A stretch of 5,569 nt of DNA from Caldifarciminota bacterium (GTDB lineage: Bacteria; Hydrothermota; Tepidihabitantia; Tepidihabitantales; Tepidihabitantaceae), in NCBI GenBank assembly GCA_011049385.1, contig DSBX01000151.1, positions 1 through 5,569 on the forward strand. Direction: 5' to 3'. The position numbers and the translations under genes were made by a program. A model generated the notes under the pieces. The model did no database searches, was not told the origin of the DNA, and saw only the letters and a list, made by a program, of their open reading frames with translations. Numbering within the stretch: the stretch's first letter is position 1; each line of letters opens with the position of its first letter. Of the stretch, positions 1 to 5,362 are shown in pieces.

Positions 1-47
1 CATCAATACTACCAGCAACTTAGGATGCTACGACGAATTGTGCCCTG

Positions 48-63
48 AATCCCTTAAGGGATT
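48..63. repeat. Perfect 16-bp palindrome
   Basis: AATCCCTTAAGGGATT equals its own reverse complement. It lies in the AT-richer first 60 bases (28 of 60 G+C), about 140 bases upstream of the tag start. As RNA it would be a 6-bp stem with a TTAA loop, so it could be the weak end of an upstream transcript. As DNA, a two-fold symmetric site of this length could be the operator of a dimeric regulator. No regulator is identifiable and no T-run follows, so neither role is settled. Confidence 0.5.
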
Positions 64-166
64 ATTGCCTCGTGGGAATCCGACCCGCGCCGACCGGTTT
101 CGTCTTCGGACCCGGTCAGGTCGCAGTCGTGCGAGGTCAGCCGCCCGCGCCGAGCAATCAGAAGGG

Positions 167-195
167 TTGATTGACCGTCCGAACCGGGGTAGTCT
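167..195 (+). promoter_or_regulatory. Putative leaderless sigma-70-type promoter of tag
   Basis: TTGATT (167-172) and TAGTCT (190-195) are separated by 17 bases and resemble -35 and -10 boxes. Only five bases lie between the -10-like box and the ATG at 201, so transcription would begin at or next to the start codon. No purine-rich Shine-Dalgarno sequence sits at a usable distance from this ATG, which fits a leaderless message. An alternative -35, TTGACC at 171-176, would leave only 13 bases and is less likely. Match quality is moderate. Confidence 0.45.
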
Positions 196-200
196 AGGCA

Positions 201-806
201 ATGGTGAAAGCGCTGGTGCGCTGTCCGTGGCCGAAGGACGACCCGCTGATGGTCGCGTACCACGATACCGAGTGGGGCGTGCCGGTGCGGGACGACCGGA
301 AGCATTTCGAGTTCCTGGTGCTGGACGGCTTCCAGGCCGGGCTGTCGTGGGCGCTTGTTCTGCACAAGCGGGAGGGATTCCGCAAGGCGTTCGCCGGGTT
401 CGACCCGCCCCGGGTCGCCCGGTTCACACCGGTCCGGGTGGAGAGGCTGTTGCTTGACCCGGGCATCGTCCGGAACCGGCAGAAGGTCGAGGCGACGGTC
501 TGGAACGCGCGGGCATTCCTTCGGGTGCAGGCTGAGTTCGGGAGCTTCGACCGCTACATCTGGCGGTTCGTCGGGGGCAGGATGAAGGTGAACCGGCACC
601 GGACCCCGGCCGAACTGCCCGCGACCTCACCGGAGTCGGAAGCGATGGCGAAGGACCTGCGCACGCGCGGGTTCTCGTTTTGCGGCTCGACAATCTGCTA
701 TGCGTATATGCAGGCCGCGGGGATGGTGAACGACCATCTCACGAGCTGTTTCCGCCACGCGCCGCTGTCGGCGCTGGGGAAGAGGATGAAAGGAGCGGGG
801 CGATGA
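201..806 (+). CDS. tag: DNA-3-methyladenine glycosylase I
   Basis: Base-excision repair enzyme of the TAG family (helix-hairpin-helix superfamily fold), which removes N3-methyladenine from alkylated DNA in the cytoplasm. The 201-residue product covers the whole family length (E. coli about 187). The four zinc ligands are visible: C8 (RCPW), H21 (AYHDTEWGVP), and H179 and C183 (VNDHLTSC, the usual His-x3-Cys). The family block QAGLSW is at 45-50 and TICYAYMQAAG at 164-174. The residue aligned with the E. coli active-site Glu38 is Asp42 (LDGFQAGLSW), a conservative change. The ATG at 201 is chosen because the family N-terminus begins just ahead of the zinc cysteine. The gene appears leaderless. 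Its TGA overlaps the next gene's ATG, so it heads a three-gene operon. Confidence 0.95.
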   Translation: MVKALVRCPWPKDDPLMVAYHDTEWGVPVRDDRKHFEFLVLDGFQAGLSWALVLHKREGFRKAFAGFDPPRVARFTPVRVERLLLDPGIVRNRQKVEATVWNARAFLRVQAEFGSFDRYIWRFVGGRMKVNRHRTPAELPATSPESEAMAKDLRTRGFSFCGSTICYAYMQAAGMVNDHLTSCFRHAPLSALGKRMKGAGR

Positions 807-1390
807 TGCTGTCGGGTACGGCGGGCGCGGTGCTGGTCATTGCGCTCGGCACTTTCGTGTGTTTCTTCGGCTACCGGCTGTTGCGGGTGACGCTGGGCGT
901 GGCCGGGTTCGCGGTCGGCGCCGGGGTGGCCTGGTTTCTTGCCTCGGGCATCGCCGGTATCGCGCCGGTGGTGGTGATTGTCACGCTGGCCGCGGGTATT
1001 CTCGGCGCGGTGCTGGCCGCGGTGGTGTACAAGGTCGGCGTGTTCCTGCTCGGGGCGGGCATCGGTGCGATGCTGGCGCTCTTTGCCTTCGCCGGGAGCG
1101 GGGGGACCGCGGGCTGGCTGGTCACCGCCGCGGTGGCGGTGGTGTTCGGCGTCGTCACCGTCTTCCTGGAGCGGGCGATGGTGACGATCCTGTCCGCGCT
1201 GGCCGGGGCGTGGGGCGTGGCGCTGGGCGCGTTTCACCTGGCCGGCTGGCTGGATATGGGCCGGGGTATCGAGGCGCTCGCGCCGCTCAATGTCGGCGCG
1301 GGCCGGTTGCCGATAATCGTCGGCGCGGCGCTGTTCCTGGCCCTGGTCGGGACGCTGACCCAGTTCGGGCAGGGCCGCAAGCGGCGGTAG
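803..1390 (+). CDS. DUF4203-like multi-pass membrane protein
   Basis: A 195-residue integral membrane protein with about seven hydrophobic segments (roughly 6-22, 28-48, 53-75, 77-97, 103-121, 126-148, 168-186) and a basic tail, GRKRR. The glycine-rich first half, with FFGYRLLRVTLGVAGFAVGA at 21-40, resembles the DUF4203/TMEM198 family of unknown function; this is pattern recognition, not a search. The start at 803 is chosen because GGAG at 792-795 sits seven bases upstream and the ATG overlaps the tag TGA (ATGA), a translational-coupling arrangement; a second ATG follows at 806. A longer in-frame reading from about 680 lies inside tag and is not needed. No catalytic residues are evident. Co-transcription with a repair gene does not establish a repair role. 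Confidence 0.85.
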   Translation: MMLSGTAGAVLVIALGTFVCFFGYRLLRVTLGVAGFAVGAGVAWFLASGIAGIAPVVVIVTLAAGILGAVLAAVVYKVGVFLLGAGIGAMLALFAFAGSGGTAGWLVTAAVAVVFGVVTVFLERAMVTILSALAGAWGVALGAFHLAGWLDMGRGIEALAPLNVGAGRLPIIVGAALFLALVGTLTQFGQGRKRR

Positions 1391-1404
1391 GCGGGCGAGG
1401 CGGC

Positions 1405-1614
1405 TTGGCAGTTCTTGTCATCTGGCTCGGGGTGATGTTGTTCGCGGCCGCGGGCGCGACCTGGCTGTTGGCGCGGCGATTGCCGGCCGCGTTCGCCTGG
1501 CGCGACGGGCGGCCGGTCCGGCCGCTGGTTGCGGCCGGGCTGGTTGCGGCCGGGCTGGCGGTGCTGGGCGCGGTCAGCCTGCTTGTCGTGTCGGTGCTGT
1601 TGCGGTCGCCGTAG
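1405..1614 (+). CDS. Small two-segment membrane protein, unknown function
   Basis: A 69-residue protein with two hydrophobic stretches (about 2-20 and 41-66) joined by a basic linker (ARRLPAAFAWRDGRPVRP). It begins 14 bases after the previous stop. The TTG at 1405 is favoured because GAGG at 1397-1400 lies four bases upstream and the residues right after it are already hydrophobic. ATG at 1435 is an alternative that would trim the first segment by ten residues. The second segment contains LVAAG twice, encoded by an exact 15-bp tandem repeat. I recognise no family. Its position suggests co-expression with, and possibly partnership with, the DUF4203-like protein. GC-rich codon use matches the neighbours, which supports a real gene, but short hydrophobic frames in GC-rich DNA can be spurious. 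Confidence 0.6.
   Translation: MAVLVIWLGVMLFAAAGATWLLARRLPAAFAWRDGRPVRPLVAAGLVAAGLAVLGAVSLLVVSVLLRSP
1525..1554 (+). repeat. 15-bp tandem duplication, two copies
   Basis: CTGGTTGCGGCCGGG occurs twice back to back with no mismatch, in frame inside the small membrane protein, giving LVAAGLVAAG. A 15-base unit keeps the frame and lengthens the second membrane helix by five residues per copy. Identity at every third position suggests recent slippage. Confidence 0.85.
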
Positions 1615-1635
1615 GTCCGGTCCGCGTTCCGGACC
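1614..1635 (+). terminator. Possible GC hairpin after the tag operon
   Basis: GGTCCGG (1614-1620) and CCGGACC (1629-1635) form a perfect 7-bp stem with an 8-base loop. It begins on the last base of the stop codon of the small membrane protein. A shifted register, CCGGTCC (1617-1623) with GGACCGG (1631-1637), pairs equally well. No T-tract follows, so termination would not follow the classical intrinsic pattern. Confidence 0.35.
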
Positions 1636-1702
1636 GGTCGCGTCCGCGCAAAGACCTTCTTCCCAATGTGTTAGCTGAGATAGCGTAGGTCGGGACGGTG
1701 TC

Positions 1703-1716
1703 GCGACCGCGGTCGC
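1703..1716. repeat. Perfect 14-bp palindrome
   Basis: GCGACCGCGGTCGC is its own reverse complement. It lies between the tag operon and the secreted-protein gene. It could be a regulator site, but palindromes of C and G arise easily in DNA this rich in CCGG words, so function is uncertain. Confidence 0.35.
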
Positions 1717-1893
1717 CGCCGGGCTTGCATTCAGCAACCTCCGTATTTCCAGGTGGTTGAGCCTGATGAACGCCGGCTTCGGGTGCGGCACGAGCCGTGC
1801 ATTGTGCGGGTTGGGGTTAGTAGCAGGGAAGGAAACATACAATCTGGAGTATCGCTTCCGGGTACCAGGGCTGTGTCCGGTTGCTGATGAATT

Positions 1894-1965
1894 GGGCTAT
1901 CGGGTAGCAAACTCTTGTTCCACAACACCAGCCCAAGTAGCTGCACAATCTGCTCCCGATAGCCC
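1894..1965 (+). repeat. Long imperfect inverted repeat in the leader of the secreted-protein gene
   Basis: The left arm, GGGCTATCGGGTAGCA (1894-1909), pairs with the right arm, TGCTCCCGATAGCCC (1951-1965), over 15 bp with one bulged T at 1905 and a 41-base loop. Two competing pairings share the left arm: TTGGGCT (1892-1898) with AGCCCAA (1930-1936), and TTGCT (1881-1885) with AGCAA (1906-1910). The structure ends 35 bases before the ATG at 2001. It may be a regulatory leader, an attenuator, or the ends of a tiny element. No target-site duplication is visible beside the arms, which argues against the last. Confidence 0.6.
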
Positions 1966-1988
1966 GTCACTTGACCGCATTTGATGCT

Positions 1989-1995
1989 GAGGGGG
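1989..1995 (+). promoter_or_regulatory. Shine-Dalgarno fixing the start at 2001
   Basis: GAGGGGG lies five bases ahead of the ATG at 2001. It supports this ATG over the in-frame TTG at 1971 and GTG at 1998. The choice agrees with the protein, because the signal peptide begins at this methionine. Confidence 0.7.
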
Positions 1996-2000
1996 TCGTG

Positions 2001-3029
2001 ATGTTCAAGATTGCCGGTTCGGTCCTGGTTTGTCTGCTGATTGCCACGGGTCTGGCGGAGAATGGTTCTCTCGTCCAGGGGATGGAGAGGAGTTCTCGAC
2101 TGCAGGCCACCGGTCCGGAAGCGGTTGCCCTCGTGTCGCCCTGCGTGCAGGTCGGTAGCGAGGAGCCGCTTCCGCCCTGGCCGGTGGCGCCCGGGGACGG
2201 CGACACGGTCAACAGCATCATACCGACGCTGACGGTGATGGGCTCGGCGCCGGTCGCGCTGTACCAGTTCCGGGTCTATGAGGGGAGCAGTATCGCGGCC
2301 GAGGGGCTGAGCCTGTTCCCGTCGTGGAACGTCGCACTCGGCGGCAGGCCACTCCAGCGCGGGCACGACTATACTTGGACCTGCCGGATGCAGGACCACC
2401 GGGGCTGGAGTCCGTGGTTCTCTCCGAGTTGGTCGTTCCGGGTGGATGCTCCGTCATCGCCGCCGGAACCGAAACTGCCGTCCGACGGCGCGACGGTCTA
2501 TCTGAACCGGCCGGTGCTGGTCGTCAAGCCGTTGGGGCTTGAGGCCCGCTACCGGTTCCGGGTCTACTCCGGCCGGACGCTGGTTGCCGAGGGAACGAGC
2601 GACCTGCCGTTCTGGCAGGTCGGCGAACCGCTCGCACCGGGCGGGCCGTATGAGTGGACCTGTCGGGCCGAGTTCGCCGGCGACACGACGTCCTGGTTCC
2701 AGCCACGGTGGCGGTTCGAGGTGCGGGAAGCGCCGGGCCGGGATGCGGTGGCCGCGGTGCCGGGCGCGGTGACCGGGCGGGTCGTTGCCTCGCCCAACCC
2801 GTTCCGGGACCGGGTGCGGTTCGGGTCGGACGGGACCGGGCCGGTGCGCGTCGAGCTGTACGCGGCCGACGGGCGGCTGGTGTACGCCGACGAGCAGGTC
2901 GGGGCCGGTGCGCGGCTGGTCTGGGACGGTCGTGACGCGAACGGGCGTCCGGCGGCACCGGGCGTGTATTTCGGCCGGGTGATTTCCGAGTCAGGGGTTG
3001 AGAGCCTCCGTGTGACCAAGGCCCGCTAG
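2001..3029 (+). CDS. Secreted protein with two FN3-like modules and a T9SS/FlgD-Ig-like C-terminal domain
   Basis: A 342-residue exported protein. Residues 1-19 (MFKIAGSVLVCLLIATGLA) form a signal peptide with a likely cut after Ala19. Two homologous beta-sandwich modules follow, about 62-149 and 156-241; each has a Y-x-F-R-V-Y strand (88-93; 184-189), a Y-x-W-T-C-R strand (124-129; 217-222) and a closing W-x-F-x-V (144-148; 237-241). Residues 262-342 resemble the FlgD-Ig/Type IX secretion sorting domain: SPNPF at 264-268, WDGRDANGRPAAPGVYFGRV at 308-327, and a basic C-terminus. The expected fate, if a Type IX system exists, is outer-membrane crossing and surface attachment or release. No catalytic domain is visible, so it is probably structural or adhesive. 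Three cysteines (48, 128, 221) are present, two at equivalent module positions. A strong hairpin follows. Confidence 0.85.
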   Translation: MFKIAGSVLVCLLIATGLAENGSLVQGMERSSRLQATGPEAVALVSPCVQVGSEEPLPPWPVAPGDGDTVNSIIPTLTVMGSAPVALYQFRVYEGSSIAAEGLSLFPSWNVALGGRPLQRGHDYTWTCRMQDHRGWSPWFSPSWSFRVDAPSSPPEPKLPSDGATVYLNRPVLVVKPLGLEARYRFRVYSGRTLVAEGTSDLPFWQVGEPLAPGGPYEWTCRAEFAGDTTSWFQPRWRFEVREAPGRDAVAAVPGAVTGRVVASPNPFRDRVRFGSDGTGPVRVELYAADGRLVYADEQVGAGARLVWDGRDANGRPAAPGVYFGRVISESGVESLRVTKAR

Positions 3030-3040
3030 CGCAGGGCAGA

Positions 3041-3077
3041 CCATGCCCGGCCCGGTTCCGCCCCGGGCCGGGCATGG
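3041..3077 (+). terminator. Strong GC hairpin after the secreted-protein gene
   Basis: CCATGCCCGGCCCGG (3041-3055) and CCGGGCCGGGCATGG (3063-3077) are exact reverse complements, forming a 15-bp stem with a 7-base loop, TTCCGCC. It starts 11 bases after the stop at 3027-3029. No U-run follows (CCTTGTCAAGG), so it is not a textbook intrinsic terminator, but its position and stability suit transcript ending or 3'-end protection. It also separates this gene from the MATE promoter at 3099. Confidence 0.7.
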
Positions 3078-3098
3078 CCTTGTCAAGGGCGCGGAGTT

Positions 3099-3126
3099 TT
3101 GAACCGGCCGCCGGGCCGGGTATAGT
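3099..3126 (+). promoter_or_regulatory. Putative leaderless sigma-70-type promoter of the MATE gene
   Basis: TTGAAC (3099-3104) and TATAGT (3121-3126) are separated by 16 bases, close to sigma-70 consensus boxes. Eight bases separate the -10 box from the ATG at 3135, which places the transcription start at or within a base or two of the start codon. No Shine-Dalgarno lies upstream of that ATG. The tag gene shows the same arrangement. Confidence 0.6.
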
Positions 3127-3134
3127 TCCTGCCG

Positions 3135-4493
3135 ATGCCCAGACAGCATACCGTTGCGGTGCCTCCCGGTCGGGCCGGTCTCGGCCGCTCGATATGGCGC
3201 ATCGCCTGGCCGGTGATGCTGATGCAACTGCTCTACACCGCGCTATCCATCACCGATATGTTCTGGGTCGGCCGGCTGGGCGCGCCGGCGGTGGCCGCGG
3301 TGGCGCTGGGTGGCTCGGTGCTGGGCGTGCTCTTCGCCATCGGCCAGGTGTTCGGAGTCTCGACCCTGGCGCTGGCCGCGCGGGCGACCGGCGCCGGCAA
3401 CCGGGCGGGTGTGGTCGCGGCCCTGCGGCACGCGGTCGTGCCCGCGGTCGTGGTCGGCATCATCATCGCGGCCGTGGGCATTCCCCTGGCCGGGCGGATT
3501 CTCGTGCTCCTGCGTGCCGCGCCCGAGGTCGTGAACATGGGGCGGAACTACCTCATCGTCACCTTCGCCTACCTGCCCGCCTTCTTCGCCGGGATGCCGG
3601 CCTATTCGCTGTTCCACGCTTCCGGGGACACGCGCACGCCGATGTTCGTCATCCTCGCGACCAACCTGTTCAACGCCGCGCTCGACCCGGTGCTGATCTT
3701 CGGCTGGTTCGGCCTGCCCCGGCTGGGGGTGACCGGTGCGGCGCTGGCGACCGCGCTGAGTCAACTGCTGTGGCTGGCAATCGTCGCGGTCATCCTCTAC
3801 CGGCGCGGCCTGCTGGTGCGGGGCGGGCCGTTCCAGTGGCGGCGGCTGGTAACGGTGTTCCGGGTCGGCCTGCCGGCCGGGTTGGCCGAGGTGACCCGGC
3901 CGCTGACCGGGATGCTGTTGTTCTCCATCGTTAACGGCTTCGGCATCGCGGCCGGGGCCGCGTTCGGCATCGGCCTGCGCATTCTCGGGATGATGTTCGT
4001 CTACCTGGCCGCGATGCAGTCCGCGGGTGAGGTGCTGGTCGGGCAGAGCCTGGGCCGGGGCGATACCGCGCTGGCCCGGGCGGTGGGCGGCCGGGTGACG
4101 CTGGTCGCGGTCCTGCTCCAGTTCCTTGTCCTGCCGCTCCTGTTCGTGCTGGCGCCGCTGGTGGTGCGGGTGTTCTCGGCCGAGCCGGAGGTCGTGCGCA
4201 TCGGCACCGGCTACCTGCGGGTGCTGGCGCCTTTCCTGGTGCTGGCCGGGTTCAAAGTGGGCTGGGCGAGCGCCCAGCGCGGGGCCGGGGACACGCGGCC
4301 GCCGATGCTGGCCGCGGTGCTGGCGAACTGGGTCGTGAAACTGCCGCTGGCCTGGGCGTTGGCGACCCTGACCGGGCTGGGGGTGAACGGGGTCTGGCTG
4401 GGCATCGGCGCGTCAATCGCGGTCGAGTCGGTGATGCTGGGTGCGAGCTACCGCCGGGGGCGCTGGCTGACCCGGGAGCTGGCGTGGCACTGA
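3135..4493 (+). CDS. MATE-family multidrug/toxin efflux transporter
   Basis: A 452-residue inner-membrane antiporter of the MATE family, which exports organic, often cationic, compounds using a proton or sodium gradient. The length and roughly 12 hydrophobic segments fit two six-helix lobes. The lobes show their duplication: HASGDTRTPM (161-170) against QRGAGDTRPPM (381-391), and LGVTGAALATALSQ (197-210) against LGVNGVWLGIGAS (415-427). VGQSLGRGD (302-310) is the usual second-lobe motif. Asp41 in the first helix (ITDMFWVGRLG) and Asn180 and Asp184 in the fourth (TNLFNAALDP) match the polar and acidic cation-site positions described for archaeal PfMATE, judged by motif alignment. The ATG at 3135 precedes a short polar N-terminus and lies just below a promoter. 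The substrate cannot be read from sequence. The 3' end overlaps the acetyltransferase gene. Confidence 0.93.
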   Translation: MPRQHTVAVPPGRAGLGRSIWRIAWPVMLMQLLYTALSITDMFWVGRLGAPAVAAVALGGSVLGVLFAIGQVFGVSTLALAARATGAGNRAGVVAALRHAVVPAVVVGIIIAAVGIPLAGRILVLLRAAPEVVNMGRNYLIVTFAYLPAFFAGMPAYSLFHASGDTRTPMFVILATNLFNAALDPVLIFGWFGLPRLGVTGAALATALSQLLWLAIVAVILYRRGLLVRGGPFQWRRLVTVFRVGLPAGLAEVTRPLTGMLLFSIVNGFGIAAGAAFGIGLRILGMMFVYLAAMQSAGEVLVGQSLGRGDTALARAVGGRVTLVAVLLQFLVLPLLFVLAPLVVRVFSAEPEVVRIGTGYLRVLAPFLVLAGFKVGWASAQRGAGDTRPPMLAAVLANWVVKLPLAWALATLTGLGVNGVWLGIGASIAVESVMLGASYRRGRWLTRELAWH

Positions 4494-5362
4494 GGCTGTC
4501 CTTCCGGCCCGTGCGCCGGCGCGACCGCGCGGCGGTGGCGGCAATCTGCGCCCGGACCTGGCACGGCTGGGACTACGTGATGTTGTTCTTCGACAACTGG
4601 GTGCGCGAGCCGGAGTTTCTCGCGGTCGAGCAGGGCGACAGGCCGGTCGGGTTCGGCAAGGCGACCGAACTCGCGCCCGGGCACTGGTGGCTGGAGGGCT
4701 TGCGCGTTGACCCGGCCCGGCGCGGGCAGGGCATTGCGACCGCGCTTTCGGCGGAACTGCTCGGCCGGACCCTCGCCCGCGCGCCACGGTCGGTGCGTCT
4801 TGCGACCGCGGACGTGAACGTCGAGTCGCTGGCGATAATCCGGCGGATGGGCTTCCGGGAACTGGTGCGGACGAAGCTGTACCGGGGAGCCCCGCCCGCG
4901 GCCGGCGCGGCGCCGGTGCGAATCGGCGTCGAGGAGGCAGGCGAGTTCCTGGCCGCCTCCGGTGAGCTTCAAGCGAACCGCGGGCTCCTGCCCTACACCT
5001 GGCTGTTCCCGCCCGCGGACCGGTTTCTGTTCGCGCGGCTGGCCCGGACCGGCGCTCTCCTGGGCTGGCGGCGGCGCGGCCGGCTGGCCGGGATGCTCAT
5101 CATCCGTCCGCACCGGTACCGGCCCCGGGACCTGGAGCTGTCCTTCGCCGCGGGGGACGAGCCGGCGCGGGCGGCGATGCGGGCGTACCTGGGCCGCCGG
5201 GCGGCGCGATGCGGGGCGGAATCGGTTTCGGGGATGGCGGCGGGACGTGAGATGCGCCGGGCCCTGCGCGGGTTCGGGATTGCGCGCCACGCCGCGGTCC
5301 GCGACGTGCTGGTGTTCGAGTACCCGACCGCTCAGTCGGCCGGGTTGGGCAGGATGAAGTAG
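4484..5362 (+). CDS. Two-domain GNAT-family N-acetyltransferase
   Basis: A 292-residue cytoplasmic protein. Residues 4-130 form a typical GNAT domain: a conserved-looking aromatic block WHGWDYVMLFFDNWV (26-40), strand HWWLEGLRVDP (67-77), acetyl-CoA pyrophosphate loop RRGQGIA (79-85), and the late motif NVESLAIIRRMGFREL (112-127). Residues about 145-290 look like a second, degenerate GNAT fold (strand GRLAGMLIIRPHRYRPRDLE, a helix after AGDEPARAAM, an end resembling RGFGIARHAAVRDVLVF) with no R-x-x-G-x-G/A loop. It may bind substrate or stabilise the protein. The GTG at 4484 has GGGAG (4474-4478) five bases upstream and lies inside the MATE gene, a 10-base overlap that suggests translational coupling. 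The acceptor substrate is unknown; a small amine or peptide-like molecule handled with the exporter is a guess. Confidence 0.85.
   Translation: MALRLSFRPVRRRDRAAVAAICARTWHGWDYVMLFFDNWVREPEFLAVEQGDRPVGFGKATELAPGHWWLEGLRVDPARRGQGIATALSAELLGRTLARAPRSVRLATADVNVESLAIIRRMGFRELVRTKLYRGAPPAAGAAPVRIGVEEAGEFLAASGELQANRGLLPYTWLFPPADRFLFARLARTGALLGWRRRGRLAGMLIIRPHRYRPRDLELSFAAGDEPARAAMRAYLGRRAARCGAESVSGMAAGREMRRALRGFGIARHAAVRDVLVFEYPTAQSAGLGRMK

Larger units (their letters stand above)
1615..2000. other. 386-base intergenic region, lower GC
   Basis: No convincing gene lies here. The part from 1801 to 1980 is 96/180 G+C, well below the flanking genes. It contains, in order, the hairpin after the tag operon, a 14-bp palindrome at 1703-1716, a small hairpin GCACG-AGC-CGTGC at 1788-1800, a -10-like TACAAT at 1838-1843 without a good -35, the long inverted repeat at 1894-1965, and the Shine-Dalgarno of the next gene. 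The layout suits a promoter followed by a structured 5' leader of roughly 150 bases. I match it to no known riboswitch or RNA family. Confidence 0.6.

Noticed and set aside
92..117. GACCGG...CCGGTC inverted repeat upstream of tag
   Set aside because: Only 6 bp with a 14-base loop, built of words very common in this GC-rich DNA.
859..1614. Treating the small membrane protein as the C-terminal half of a frame running through the DUF4203-like gene
   Set aside because: Upstream of 1405 that frame is Arg/Gly-rich shadow of the DUF4203-like gene, which itself ends naturally in a basic tail. A separate start with its own GAGG is simpler than a frameshift.
1838..1843. TACAAT as the -10 box of the secreted-protein gene
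   Set aside because: A good -10 match, but no acceptable -35 sits 15-19 bases upstream (TTGGGG at 1811 would need 21), so it is not called as a promoter.
1894..1965. The inverted repeat as a miniature transposable element
   Set aside because: No direct target duplication flanks the arms and no second copy is present in the window.
1766..1984. 72-residue open frame on the plus strand starting at ATG 1766, with four cysteines
   Set aside because: Its codons lack the strong G/C third-position bias of all neighbouring genes, there is no good Shine-Dalgarno, and it runs through the inverted repeat. It is more likely chance open frame in a leader.
1731..2399. Minus-strand open frame across the intergenic region and the start of the secreted protein
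   Set aside because: Low-complexity product without motifs; the plus strand has a signal peptide and repeated modules over the same DNA.
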